NCBI GenBank assembly: GCA_021234155.1
Contig: JAJEKV010000102.1
Location: 644,744 to 708,743, forward strand
Direction: 5' to 3'
Length of the DNA stretch: 64,000 nucleotides
Source: Isoetes taiwanensis
Lineage: Eukaryota > Streptophyta > Lycopodiopsida > Isoetales > Isoetaceae
A model generated the notes under the pieces. It had not been told where the DNA came from. It did not search any database and saw nothing but the letters and a program-made list of their open reading frames with translations. Position 1 is the stretch's first letter. Each line of letters opens with the position of its first letter. The position numbers and the translations under genes were made by a program. Positions 13,741-25,420 of this stretch are shown in pieces.

Positions 13741-14772
13741 ACCAGGTGTAACTTGGTCCCTAGGGTAAATTTTCCATTAGGATGACACCGCCGAAGTCAA
13801 ATTCCATCGAAGGGCGAGGAAACGCATGAATAAGAATCACATGGACAATGCGGACTCGAGCGAAACTCGCGCCGGCTTATGATTATTTTACTCCAAAAGG
13901 TTGATAATGCTACGTCGACAACCGATTATCCTATCAAGTCTTTCTCGAAGACGATTGCATTTGGTTCCTAGGATGAGGGCGATGTTCCGGTTGCTAGCTC
14001 TTGACCCACTTCAAGTGACAAATGAGGAGTGGCAACGAGGGCGATGTTGACTAGTCCGAAGGAGTTGACGCAGTATAACGACATTCCTAATCGCTCTTCT
14101 CAAAGGTTAAACTTCTTTGTATAATCTAAATGTGGGCACATCGTTACCTCCTAGTTTTGGCTAGAGTTTTTGTACATGTTGTACATGTTTTGTACATGCT
14201 CGCATAGCTTCTTCCAAGTTTATCCATGTTTTTTCATGTCTTGTATAGCGCCAAATGCTATCGAGACATATTAGTTATGTCTTGTATGTTTTTTTCATTT
14301 TGTTTATGCGCGCATAGCACCTTGTGGTTCTTCTTGAGTAATAACAAATAGATACGCCTAGATTTGCCAATCTTGCTTTCATTTCTTGTGAAGATTTTAA
14401 TGGTTCTTTAATTTTGCTAGTTTTCTTGTATTTCCTAGATTTTCTTAAAAGGTGACTCCAATTTTACAGCTTGTTTGGGTGTCTACAATTCACAAAACAG
14501 CAAAAGTTTTCTAATTTTGGACCAAAAAAGGGGTATCACAAATCAAAATTGAGGGCTGTTTTTTCAATTGACCCCCTAAAAGTGGCAATTTTTAGGTTTT
14601 TTTTAGGGAATCTTTGAAAGATTCCTTTTTGTGGTGCAAACGCAGGTCATTAGTGCATTTGCTAGGTCACCTTGTTATAGGCAAGGACCTTAAATCGTCG
14701 CACAGACTATCTTCTTCCTGTCTAAAGCTCCTCTGGTACCCCCCTCCTTACCGCAACCATCGGCAATCTATT
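13741..14772. other. AT-rich flank between palindrome and copia relic
   Basis: No gene is recognised. It contains a short TGTACATG cluster near 14175-14200. The copia RT that should follow the integrase on the minus strand is not recognisable here, so that element is truncated or replaced. Confidence 0.45.
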
Positions 14773-15156
14773 CTAAATATAACAAGCGGCTGCTACTACC
14801 TCTCCCCACAAATTGTTTGGCAGACCTGCATGCTTAAGTATGGATCTTGCTGCATCCATATGATAGTATGATTCTTGCATTCTGCTACCTCGTTCTGTTG
14901 TGGCGTGTATCTGCATTCCTACAGATATATTGCCTTCGTATCCCTCATATCTGACAATACTTGCAAAACTCCAATGCTCTATATTCTCCACCAAGGTAAG
15001 ATCTTAAGCATTTGACCTGCAATGATGTTTCCCTCTCAAACTGCAACATACAATCTAAATGCATCAAACACTTGATCCTTGGTTCTCAAAAATTAACACT
15101 TAGCGCGCCTACTATAATCATCAATAAAGGTAGCAAAATAAGACTTAGCTCCACGA

Positions 15157-15246
15157 CTCTCAACTTGCATGGGACTCTCAACTTGCATGGGTCCACACAT
15201 GCTCTCAACTTGCATGGGACTCTCAACTTGCATGGGTCCACACATG
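15157..15246 (-). repeat. Two exact 45-bp tandem copies inside the copia integrase
   Basis: Copies 15157-15201 and 15202-15246 are identical, and each contains an internal near-duplicate of CTCTCAACTTGCATGGG. The 45-bp period keeps the reading frame and repeats VDPCKLRVPCKLRAC-like residues after the GLLEL motif. Confidence 0.9.
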
Positions 15247-16895
15247 CCTGCATTAACTCAAGCAACCCACGTGCTCTTCTTCCTTTATTTATGAATGCCA
15301 CAAATATCTAGCATGAACCTAGCATGCACCCTTCACAAATATCACAAACATCATCACTCTCGATGTCTTCACAATGTACTTCGTCTAAAAGGTTGTCTTT
15401 TGGCAATTCTGATATTATTATAGCTTACATGTGCTAACCTCAAATGCCAAAGTCTTATACTATCGAGGGGAGATACTTCATTGATAGTATCATTCACATC
15501 TAACTCAAACAAATCCCTCTTCTTTGAGCTTCAAACAATTTAATACCTTCTTTGATAAATTTGCAATTTAATACCTTCTTTGATAAATTTGCAGCCATAT
15601 TTATGGAAAAATAAATCATATCAATTATCTACTAAATTGGCGACTGGAATCAAGTTAAATAACATTCCTGGCACGAATAATGTATTTAGCAAACTTAAAA
15701 CATTCTTGCCTTTAACCAAAATCTGTAAATCCCCCTTCCCTTGCACCTTTTGCATTGCTCCATTGCCCATCTGCATGGCTTTGCAATTCATACTTGGCTC
15801 AATGCACTTCAACATTCCAGATGAGCTCACTATGGAGACTTCAGCTCAGAATCTACAGTCAAGGTATTAATTCTATCCTAAGTTCCCTTTTCAATAACAA
15901 TTTTTGATATGCAATGTTTATTTTCAATGGCAGAATTACAATCACTTACCTCCTCCTCTATAAGCACTCCCACTGTTGGAGTTTCCTTTACAGATGTCTC
16001 TCCGACTGCTGCCACAGCAGCACGTCCTTTTCCACGTCCAAACGAACCATGTCCTCGACTCCACTTCTCTTGATTAGCACTCTGCCTTAATGTGACCGAA
16101 ACCCTCGCATTCGTAGTATTGAATCTCTGCTCTTCCCGTTCCCCTGCTTCTTCCATGGCCTCGACTCCTTTCTCCACCCCTCTATCCCGTATACAAGCTT
16201 ATGGGATGTTCTTCTACCTCCACATGCATCTTCTTCACCAAAACGCCCTGTTCTAGCTCTGTCCTAATAGCATCTACAGCCTCATCCAAAGTGGATGTTG
16301 TCCTTCTGACTAATATGGCAAAATCTTTAAATGGCAAGATCTTTAAAGGAAATTTGAAAAGCTCTAGTCAAGGCCAATATCTTTTGTTGCTCATTATAAT
16401 GCGCTCCGGCTCCTTCCAAGTCATGCAACAACAATCTAAGTTTTCGAATTAAAACTCTCAAATCATCACCTTTTTTAAACTGCAGGTTACACAATTTCAT
16501 TTTCAGGATATCGATCTGTGTTGATGTTTTCACCTCGTACCTCTCCAAGAGATACCTCCAAATTTCACTTACTCGCTTGTGCTGAATTTCAAGCACAATA
16601 TCACTGCCCAGCTTTGCCATGATTATTGCTTTGCCATGATTATTGCTTTGGCAATCTCCTCCTTTTCCTCATCCAAGATTACTCCTTCCTTAACTTCCTC
16701 TGATCCGAACGCTTCCGTTTTCACTTTCAGCTTTAGTGGCGCCACCTTCGTTTTGGCTGGATTAACTATATCCCCTAGCTTATCCACCTTCAGTACTTGC
16801 ATGATCTTGGATTTGCAGAGTTGAAAGCCAATATCTCCTTCAAAAACTTCAGCACTGTTAAGATATGTCAATGCCAATCGGCTGGCCATATCTGA

Positions 16896-16906
16896 CTGCT
16901 CTGATA
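16896..16906 (-). promoter_or_regulatory. Primer-binding site of the copia element
   Basis: The minus strand reads TATCAGAGCAG, matching the initiator-Met tRNA primer-binding site consensus. It lies 7 nt before the first gag ATG (16889). The 5' LTR should extend to the right from about 16910, but I could not fix its outer end. Confidence 0.6.
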
Positions 16907-16909
16907 GGA

Positions 16910-18424
16910 ATTAGCTTGACTGCAAACCGGTCTTCTCTCAGCTTGCTGATCTGCTGCAGATCTGCTGCCCACTCTAATCAGCCCAACCCCAAGCCTTGTC
17001 AGGATAATACTTCTGCTTCTGCTCTGCTGTCAGACTGCCTGCTTGATGCCACTCTCACTTTCTTGGTTCGATGCTTTTCTCCTCTTTATACTCCAAATCC
17101 CGTGTTATCCAAAAAGCCATGTCCTTTCTGCGTCACCTCCCAGAGCGCAGGCCCCTCCATTGATCTTCACCGACTAATCTCTTTCGTCCACTTGTCAATG
17201 CTGACTTTTAGGTTTCCTATAAAGGCTAAATTATCAACATCCCTTGCTCTATTAGCACGAAGATTAGGGCCAAGATTTAGAGCTGAACAATCCCCTATGT
17301 GAAGGACAAAAATTACGTCAACAAAAATCAAGAGGCTCAATTGTCTGAAACATTTATTAGATAATCTTCACACCACAGTATTTACATGACAGTAACTAAG
17401 CAACGACACAGGCCAGAAGCCTTGGTCGGTAGTAAGCGAGGCCAGAGAAATCAAACCTCCAGCCCGCAAACGGCATCATCAGAGCCTCAAGTTTCTTGCA
17501 GATTCATTGTAGCAGCACAAAACCATGAACCAAGATCACACAAAGCTGGAAAACTGAACTAAGCCAGAACCCAGAACCCTTAACCAAGCCTGAAGCCTCA
17601 ACCGAACGCAAGTAACAATGGTGCAAAATCTGCCGTAAACAGAGCATTAAGCTCTGCTGTGAGCTTCAGCAAACCAGACCACCATGTTCCCCCAGTAATC
17701 TATACCTAGGCCGATGGATGTCATATAAAGTGACTTTAAAGGGCCCACAGGCTCCATAGATCCCAAAGCAAGTGGTAGTCTCAAAAAAAGATTCAAGATG
17801 TGGACCTGCAATCACAACTTGTAATGCTTCACAATTCTTGCACAACGCATTCCTTTTCCAACCATTAGCCCTCACTTTCCCGCCAGTTTTGTAACCAAAA
17901 TTAGCCTAAAAGTAGTGGTGTTTAATCAGCCTGAAAAGTGGAATTAATCGATATATATTAACTAAGGCAGGTATTAATTGTTAAGTTAATGGCCAAGCTC
18001 ATGGAGAATTCATGACAAAAGGCCCTTTTCTGTTTGCATTCAAATTGCAATATTCTCCCCTTCCTCAGCCTCTTGGTGGCCCACTGCCTGCAGCTTTAAT
18101 TTCCTTGTCAAACACAACCATCACATACCCTGAATAATCTGCCGTTGTGTCTCCCCAATGCTTGGGTCATGCATATGCAGAACACCTAATACGATGCAGC
18201 ACATGCAATTTTAAGGAACATGTTTTCGCCAGCCTTTATTTGCAGCATATAGTATCCTCTAATAAGAGGATGTCAAATTCGTAACATCACTACAACATGA
18301 TGGAAAGCTTACAGAGTCGTGCACGCAAGTTCATTTTGCTCTTCATGTTACTTGACCATTCCCATTCTTTGGACAACCAATTACATGTTCACTGAATTTC
18401 ATCTCTAATACAACAAGCTGTTTC
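16910..18424 (-). other. Probable copia 5' LTR and PPR 3' flank
   Basis: By position the first part (about 16910-17900) should be the LTR of the copia relic. I see no clear TG...CA ends or second copy to prove it. Frames at 16865-17302 (plus) and 17666-17875 (minus) are not recognised. The part nearest 18424 would hold the PPR transcript's 3' untranslated region. Confidence 0.35.
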
Positions 18425-19942
18425 CTATCCACATTCTAATGTATGTATCCCAATGCCACCAGCACGTAATCTAAGGTCCTCTACTTCCAAAGCCTCCTTC
18501 TGCATTAGTGCATCAGCAAAAACATTTGACATGAGGACATACGCACCACCGCAGCACGGGTCCAAAGCTACAATTTCATTAAAACAACATTTTCCTAGCT
18601 CAACATCACCGTGCATTCTGCATGCAGTAAGCAAAGATGTCCAACCCATGATAATGCCTTCAATGTTATCACTTCGGACTGTAGTTCTAAGAAACATTTC
18701 TGCCTCACTTAGCAAACCGGCACGGCATAGAAGATCAGTAATGCAAGAACAGTGGAAATTAGTTGGTGCAATGCCATGATCTTTTATCATAGATTTATGG
18801 TATTTATGCCCTTCTTCTACAAAGCCTCCATAACTGCAAGCAACAAGGATATTGGTAAATAATGCATCATTCGGCATCACGCCCTCTTGCTGCATCTTCT
18901 CAAAGCATTGTAAAGCCAAAAGAGCCTCGCCATTTTGGGCATATCCTGCTACCATTGAACCCCAAGAGACCACGTCTTGTATTGCCAATTTACCAAACAC
19001 TTCATCAGCTTCCTGTAGACTTCCACATTTGGCATACATGTCCACTAAGGTGCTACCTATTACAACATCTGTCTGAATCTGAATTCTGATTATATTCTCA
19101 TGGATGAACCTGCCCTCTTCCAATGCTCCAATGTTGGCGCAAGCTTTTAAAAGACACAACAGTGTAACTTCATTTGGCTGAATATTATCAGCTCGCATCT
19201 TCTCATGATTACTTAAGACCAAAAGACATTCTCCATGCTGGATATATCCAACAATCATTGCATTCCAGGATACCACATCTTTACTTGGTAAATTTTTAAA
19301 CACTTCATATGCCTCCTGGAGGCTCCCACATTTGGCATACATGTCCACCATCGTATTTCCGACAAAAACATGGAACTGGAGTCCTCTTTGAATGATATGT
19401 TCGTGAATGTTCCTTCCATGTATAAGATTTTTTTCCAGTGTACATGCCTTGAGAAGGGCAACGAGAATATGTGTATTACTCTTCACGCTAGAAAGTAATA
19501 GACAGTCGTAAAATTGAAGAACTAACTTACCTTGCCCAAGGTTCGCATTCGAAAACATGATGGCAGCCCAGGTATGTTCGGTTGGATTCATAACTTTGCT
19601 AGATGCATAGTTTGCTTCAACCAGGCATCCATGACAAGCAAATATCCTAATAAGATGATCACCCAAAACAGCAACTGAGTCTAGGCCCGAATGGAGAATA
19701 AGATGATGCACTCTTCTGCTAAGGGAGAGATCCTTACGCTTGTGACATAGCTGCAGCAGATAGTATGCAATATTTTGGGTTATAGGTATCTCTTTCTGCC
19801 ACAGAGCTTTACCAATCTCAAGGGTTTCGTTAACAAGAATCCCCTCCTCGCCAATTCTCATCAAATAGCTCAAAATTTTAGAAAGCTGCATGCAGTTAGG
19901 GCTCACGATGAAGCTTTGTAAAGCGCAACCTGCGCTATGCAA
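18425..19942 (-). CDS. PLS-type pentatricopeptide repeat protein, no DYW domain
   Basis: A 505-residue intact protein. Residues about 1-110 are a weakly conserved lead. PPR units run from about 120 to 420. Diagnostic L/S units VDMYAKCGSLQEAYEVF (199-215) and VDMYAKCGSLQEADEVF (300-316) are each followed by KDVVSWNAMIVGYIQHGE-type or QDVVSWGSMVAGYAQNGE-type motifs (221-238, 322-339). An E-like region (about 432-500, WTSLLTACRMHGDVELGK, then GAYVLMSNVFAD) ends at ECG just where a DYW domain would begin. Proteins of this family bind single-stranded RNA in mitochondria or plastids and select C-to-U editing or processing sites. Without DYW it would need a partner for deamination. The ATG at 19942 is the first in frame, and a 14-nt T tract lies just upstream. 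I see no clear targeting peptide, so the true start could be in an upstream exon. The gene is uninterrupted, as is usual for the family. Confidence 0.9.
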   Translation of the reverse strand: MHSAGCALQSFIVSPNCMQLSKILSYLMRIGEEGILVNETLEIGKALWQKEIPITQNIAYYLLQLCHKRKDLSLSRRVHHLILHSGLDSVAVLGDHLIRIFACHGCLVEANYASSKVMNPTEHTWAAIMFSNANLGQGKLVLQFYDCLLLSSVKSNTHILVALLKACTLEKNLIHGRNIHEHIIQRGLQFHVFVGNTMVDMYAKCGSLQEAYEVFKNLPSKDVVSWNAMIVGYIQHGECLLVLSNHEKMRADNIQPNEVTLLCLLKACANIGALEEGRFIHENIIRIQIQTDVVIGSTLVDMYAKCGSLQEADEVFGKLAIQDVVSWGSMVAGYAQNGEALLALQCFEKMQQEGVMPNDALFTNILVACSYGGFVEEGHKYHKSMIKDHGIAPTNFHCSCITDLLCRAGLLSEAEMFLRTTVRSDNIEGIIMGWTSLLTACRMHGDVELGKCCFNEIVALDPCCGGAYVLMSNVFADALMQKEALEVEDLRLRAGGIGIHTLECG

Positions 19943-22083
19943 AAAAAAAAAAAAGCGTCATGCCAATATTATCCTACTAATTACGGTATGGGCTGGGTTT
20001 GTTAGATGTACACTAAATTTATCGCGGCAACCCAAGACCGCCGCGAACATTTCTCTTACCCACTCACTTACACACTAGTTTGAAAAATTGTGTGAATCTG
20101 GAACAGTCAAGTCAGTGGCAGGGTTAGAAATTGAAGGCTGCAGGACCCATTGTACAATGCAAAATAAAGTCTAAAAATAAATAGACATTCAAAACTAAGG
20201 CTATATTTCACATAGCCTTGCAAAATTGCAAAATGAAAGTCAAGAAAAAAATAAGCATGCAACAAAAAGTCTATTTTTTGCTTAGCCATGCACTTATACC
20301 CTTATATTAATTTAATCTTTTAAATATGTATTAGAGAAAAATATATATGTATGCAATCCCATACATATCACAAATGTATCATATATAGAGAAATAAAAAA
20401 TCAGAGAAAAAACTAAAGAATAATATATCATAAAATAGAATCTTCATTCAATAGAATGGCATGGCAATTAATTTTGCCAAAATCCCCTCCAACCAACAAA
20501 TCCAAAATCGTCCATATTTTTACAAAAATGAGAGAAAAAGTTTCCTCTTTTTTTTTTCACTATATTTTCCCTTCTGTCTGCGACCTGCTTTCTCGTGTGC
20601 AGTCGATGCTGAATCACATCGGTGGGTTGGGCCAACTAATATTGATCACTAGCCAAATTGGGTGGGCTGGGCAGGCTCTAGATTCGCTATTAACGCCTAT
20701 AGGACTGATTTGGAGCAGCCACAGTGCAGTGCAATGAGAATGAGTAAGAAGATGGCACTGGCATGGTAAAAACCATTTCCAGGTATTTTTATGTTATAAT
20801 CGTGAGAATGCTTGACGCTTTACAACTCTCTTTGACTTGAACTGAATCAAAAATATCTATCTGCTTCTTTGTACATTTCAGCATCACCATAAACTCGTTC
20901 TTTCTTTTCATGTATGATGAGAATTTGTTCAAACAAATTACCACGCATTTCACATCCTTCAATTTATCAAGAAGATGTAGTCCCTGATTTAACAAAGGCA
21001 TCTTAGAAGAAAAGATTACTTTCCGGATCAGAAAAGTATCCAACTCTCTGTCTATAATTTAATTATCTTTCTTAATCTCATCTCTGTATTCAAAACCTCA
21101 GAGTTTTTGATATATAAAAAGAAAGAAAAGCAGACACTATTTCACAGTTTGATCCAAACAATAAAATCAGAGCCATCTGGTGCTTCACTAGTTTGTTCTA
21201 AATAAGTTTTAGAATGCATGTCTCTAGGTGAAATTATATTTACCCTCTCCGTATGGAAGCCATATTAATTGGCCTCATAAAACCAATCTTATTGTGTTAT
21301 AAATATTGCGTTGCGCATTGTTATCTTTAAGTGTTTTAAAGGAAAAAACAATTTAAGCCGATGCATTGTTGCTTTTGGACTAACGGTGCAAATGGAAGTC
21401 TAATTTAAATTATGTCATGCAATTAAAAAGTCCCGTTTTTAGAGTGGCCTTCAAAAAAAAAGTAAGGGCAGCCCTTCAATTTCCAACCCTGGTCAGTGGT
21501 ATACCCCCCCTCCTAGATGCTCTTCTTGCAAGAATATTGTGTGTACCCTCCTCCTGAATACTATTCCTGTGAGTTTAGAATGGTGTGAGCATTTAATATA
21601 TGCTCGCCAAAGTTGAATTAAGGTATTGAAGCCTTGTAATTAAAGATAACATTATAAGCAATATTTTCTTAGAATGACTGGATGAACCTTGAAACGTTGG
21701 TGCTAAAGCTTGGGGCTTAACCTTCACCATAACATACTACAACTGTTGAGCTTGTTAATCTATTGTGTTGGTTCTCTTCAATTCTATTCGACAATAAATT
21801 CAAAATTTACCACACTTCTGCTTAATGGATATTAAAAAGAACTATAAGTCACCATATTGAGGGAATTGAACTCAATGAGGATTCCCTTCTCGAACTAGTG
21901 GGTTCTTTGCAATGCTAGACATTATTTGTAAGGCAATTGTGTGTGCACTGATAATGACATAACAACGCAAACGAAACAGGTGTAGATAGCATTAATTAGT
22001 TAATAAATTGTCATATGTTATTACCTGAGGATTACATGTAGATATCCACGAGAATGTATTAAATAAAATATCTGTAAGGCTTC
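19943..22083. other. AT-rich intergenic DNA
   Basis: No gene recognised. Contains the PPR upstream region and short unrelated frames up to about 93 codons. Ends where the LTR of element A begins. Confidence 0.45.
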
Positions 22084-23559
22084 TATGACGTCCCCTACTT
22101 CCTCTACGATGCTCCCATCGTATTAGAAGGCGGAGTTCACCCCCCTGACAGCCAAACTGGCAGGGGCCACCCACCTGGCGCCAATCCCAAGGACTGGGTC
22201 AGTAAGGAAGAGTGGATGGGTCATTTGCCCCGTCTTCCTTCAGGCTCGACCTAGTTGTAGAAGCGCGAATAAACATGAGCACATAACATCAATATATCAA
22301 CAAATCACCTCGAGGGGTGATCACATCATAATATAACATATACAACAACATCAATAACATCAACATAGGGGGAATCCTATCCAAGGCTCAGACTCATGGG
22401 GGAACGACTGACGGCTTGGGTCTCCAGAAGTCAATGCAGACCGAATTCATGGCAATTGGATTGGACTGGCATAAGAACATGGCTGTTGGGTAGTCCACTC
22501 CATCCGCCCCTCCCGTGCACACTTTGCAGAGTAGGTTGAAAAGTATTGGGACTGGACCGTAGCCTACCGGGTGCATAGCCAAGAGGGCTACTACTGGATT
22601 GCATCTCCCCAGTCTCGATGAGGCAGGAGGAGAGTCACCTCCCCTCTAGAGGCATGCATGCCCATCACAGGCGGCTAGAGGGTCTGCCCGTATTTGACTT
22701 GAACCTCATTGAAGGTGACGCATCACCTAAGATCCCTGGTAGGCTTTACACACCAGAGGGATCAATCTGTGATAGGATAGGTCCTCCTTATTCCACCAGT
22801 CTAGCCCCGCCACCCACAACCAGGCGGGCTCTCGTGCACATGCCGCATTAATTGGGAATTAATGAGGCTATCTAGATTTATCAACTACTGAGGCTTTCAG
22901 GGTCTCTACCCCCCTTCCCAATACACAAAAGAGTATCTATCAAAGAGCATCATCATCATCATCAAGACTGAAATATAGAATAACATCTAATCTACCTACC
23001 TAAACATCCATAGTTAGGTTCCTTTGTTAGGGCTTATGATCTCAGAATCTATAAGGCCTCTAAGGCTGAACTAACATGCTAAACCAACTCATTGCCGGGC
23101 TAAAAGGTGGCTTTGCACAACAGACTAACCATTTGTACCTGATCCCTGACTTGCTCCAGCTCCTCGGAATGCGTTCATGGCTTCGATCGTGCTGAAGACT
23201 ACCGCTCTTGGTGAATCTGATGTGCAAAGCCGACTCAACGGCGCCTGGCAATGCGAACTAGTCTTGGCTTGGCCGAAATGGCTCAGGAAGACCCTAATTG
23301 CAAAAGAAGAAAGGTTTAGGGTTTAAGGAAAGCCCTTATATGGGAACTTTTAGGGTTAGGTTGAGAATTGGCCAAATGGAATTTTGCCACTTGGCAAGGG
23401 GTTTATAATTGTATATGTTTATTAAACATGCACAACATACGAGGTTGTCCCCTAGGTGCAACCCTTTACGTCCTTCCAGTACTTGTCATGCTGACATGTA
23501 CGTGTGACGTGGCAGTATAATATATGTATTCGGATCGTATGTTATACTGGAACGTCACA
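22084..23559 (-). repeat. 3' LTR of element A
   Basis: About 1.48 kb, ending GGAACGTCACA next to a polypurine tract. It shares long blocks with the LTRs of element B, such as the TCTCTACCCCCCTTCCC box and CATAAGAACATGGC. A minus-strand TATA-like ATATAAGGG (about 23332-23341) and a telo-box AAACCCTAAAC just beyond it are a plausible LTR promoter. Confidence 0.8.
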
Positions 23560-24700
23560 ATCTCCCCACCTTGAATTGATGCTGTCCTCAGCATCACGCA
23601 TCTCCCCACCTTGGAAACCTGCATACCCTGCAATTACATTTGATGCATATAAGTCGTCCAACATGGATTTAGAAGATATTAAGTTGATACTGCCTCTATC
23701 GTGGTCGGCTGGTGCTGCTGTCGAGGTGCTGGGTAGGAGTGTAGTCGTCGTCTTTCCTCTGATTCTCATGTGCTCTTGAATTGCTATGAATTCCTCCTCT
23801 ATGGGCAACTCCTACTGAGCCATCATCTGCCTAATGCCGGTGTAGGCTTCCATGTCCGTCGATGATTGGCCAGTGTACGTCGGGGCCTCCCTGATGTTGA
23901 TGGAAAAATCCTGAGTTTCCCGATCGATAAAGTCGTCGAGGTCCGGTTGCTGACGTAGGAGATGTAGGAGCTCGTCTATCATTTAGCCCCTGTCCCTGCA
24001 CTCTGGAAGGTTCTTAATATCGTGTAGGCTCAGGTACGCTTCTCCTTGGATGACTATCGGGGTTAGGCTTGTGATGCCTAGCCCAAGTGGTGGAGCTGTC
24101 CTTGTGGCTCTCAGCCCCTCTTCAAACCTCTGAAGTTCCTCCTCTGCTTGCTGCCTTTCTTGTGTCGGGTCGACATCGATGATGTCTTCTATGTCCGACC
24201 CACGTCCTTCATCTTCCTCCTGCTCTGCCTCCTTCGTACTCCAGAAGCATCTGCTCTTCTTCACCTGCTGCCATGGCCATAGGCTCAAGCTCTAGGGGTT
24301 GGACAGATGGTTCTCCTATCTGGGTTTGGGCTCTTTGGGATATGAAAATGGCTACAGCTGCAGTGTAGGAGAAGTATCTCCTCCTATTTACAGCTACTGA
24401 CATATAATTGGGCAAGCGGTTAGCCTTATTTTCTAGGTACTTGTCTATCTTGGGGATGGCCTGTAGAGCTGTACGAAGGGCCATGCTTGGTGCAAAGTAT
24501 CCTATGCAAGGGGGAAGTTCTACTAGAGAAGGACCTATCGTGGCATGGAATTCAGCCATGATCTCTTGGTAATAAGGAGTAGCATTGATGGTGGCATCTA
24601 CATCGATCTCCTTCTGAAAAACAGCGAAGACCGAGTTGATGTCAGCCTCAGCCACATGAGCAGTGGCATTGTACTATCGCCTAAATGCAGATGTTGCCAT
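23542..24700 (-). pseudogene. Element A gene 2: unknown ~386-codon protein, decayed
   Basis: It starts at ATG 24700 (MATSAFRR), about 110 nt below a TATAAATAG box. The frame is broken by TAG at codon 9 (24674-24676), one frameshift near 24,230, TAA at 23983-23985 and TAG near 23812. Residues around 55-135 are a mixed hydrophobic domain (YFAPSMALRTALQAIP, then ENKANRLPNYMSVAVNRRR). A glutamate-rich linker follows (SDIEDIIDVDPTQERQQAEE), then a conserved-looking tail (GEAYLSLHDIKNLPEC and MIDELLHLLRQQPDLDDFID). The open frame reads through both polypurine tracts and stops just inside the LTR at 23542. I do not recognise the family. One stretch (ENKANRLPNYMSVAV) faintly resembles the H2A string NKKTRIVPRHIQLAV, which is too weak for a call. 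Confidence 0.6.
23560..23614 (-). promoter_or_regulatory. Duplicated polypurine tract of element A
   Basis: The minus strand reads CAAGGTGGGGAGA twice, at 23560-23573 next to the LTR and at 23600-23613. The copies are exactly 40 bp apart. Such tracts prime plus-strand DNA synthesis in LTR retroelements. The same pair at the same spacing is present in element B. Confidence 0.8.
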
Positions 24701-24810
24701 GATGTTAGAGCTGCTGGGGATGTCAAACAGATGAGAAAGCACCTCTGGGAGCTGGAAAATCGCCTTGGAGTGAGGAGCAAAGGAGTAGGGTGCAAATGAG
24801 GGTTGTGGTC

Positions 24811-24855
24811 CTATTTATAGACAAAACCCTAATTTGGGAAAATTTTAGGGTTTGG
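24811..24855 (-). promoter_or_regulatory. TATA box and telo-box ahead of gene 2
   Basis: The minus strand has TATAAATAG (24811-24819) preceded by CAAACCCTAAAATT (about 24842-24855). The ATG lies about 110 nt downstream, matching the layout at gene 1. Confidence 0.6.
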
Positions 24856-24993
24856 GTATATCTATCAATTTGAGGTGCTGCTATGCAATTCATAGGCAAA
24901 CTAGGTTAAAGAGTGCATCCTAAGGGTCCTATTGCAACAAATTTCATCTAATTTGGAGCTAGTTGGGATAAGTTAGGTCAAATTTTGTCTGAC

Positions 24994-25062
24994 CACTCAC
25001 ACAGTGCGCGAGAGGCAGTTTCAAAATTTTTGGAATGGCTCCTGGCGCACTTTGAGAGGGGT
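24994..25062. repeat. Hairpin module A1
   Basis: CACTCACACAGTGCGCGAG near the left end can pair with GCGCACTTTGAGAG at the right end. It is one of four ~70-bp copies in element A. Confidence 0.75.
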
Positions 25063-25197
25063 GGGGCTCTGTTTGGGTCTAGGATAGCTCAATTTTTACA
25101 ATCTAAGGGTGAAATCCTACTTATCTCGACGAGTTATGTTGGACTGTGCCCTTACTTTCTACATTTGGCCAAGTCTTGGCAAAGATCAGTGGCCGAC

Positions 25198-25265
25198 CAC
25201 TCACACAGTGCGCGAGAGGCACTTCCAAAATTTTCGGATTGGCTCCTGGCACACTCTGTGAGGGG
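25198..25265. repeat. Hairpin module A2
   Basis: Second copy of the module, starting 204 bp after A1. The stem is CTCACACAGTGCGCG against CACACTCTGTGAG, enclosing a ~35-nt loop that contains CCAAAATTTT. Confidence 0.75.
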
Positions 25266-25420
25266 TGGAGTCAAAAACACTGACTTTTGGTCCAAATTGG
25301 GTAATTCCAAATGCAGATATCATTAATACAACCTAATTACTTACAATTTTACACCTTAACATGCTCAAAACATAATTTTGTATTTACAAAAAGTTCTGTA
25401 TTTACAATAGACTAACAGTC

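Larger units (their letters stand above)
14773..16912 (-). mobile_element. Truncated Ty1/copia retrotransposon: gag, protease region, integrase
   Basis: Fragments of one polyprotein lie in the correct minus-strand order but in shifting frames. Gag N-terminus is at 16623-16889. The UBN2-type gag core is at 16327-16620 (ISFKDLAI end, ..LQFKKGDDLRVLIRKL). A basic gag tail is at 15878-16177. A protease/pre-integrase stretch is at 15621-15830 (KGDLQILVKGKNV.. then LFVPGMLFNLIPVANL). The start of the integrase is at 15086-15301 (GRRARGLLEL). The integrase end is at 14773-14994 (MDAARSILKHAGLPNNLWGE, the classic copia signature). RT and RNase H are missing. Frameshifts and stops make it non-functional. 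It sits about 1.5 kb downstream (plus coordinate) of the palindrome and just left of the PPR gene. Confidence 0.85.

Noticed and set aside
24209-24655. H2A histone assignment for gene 2
   Set aside because: Only one ~15-residue stretch is suggestive; the rest does not follow the H2A fold pattern.
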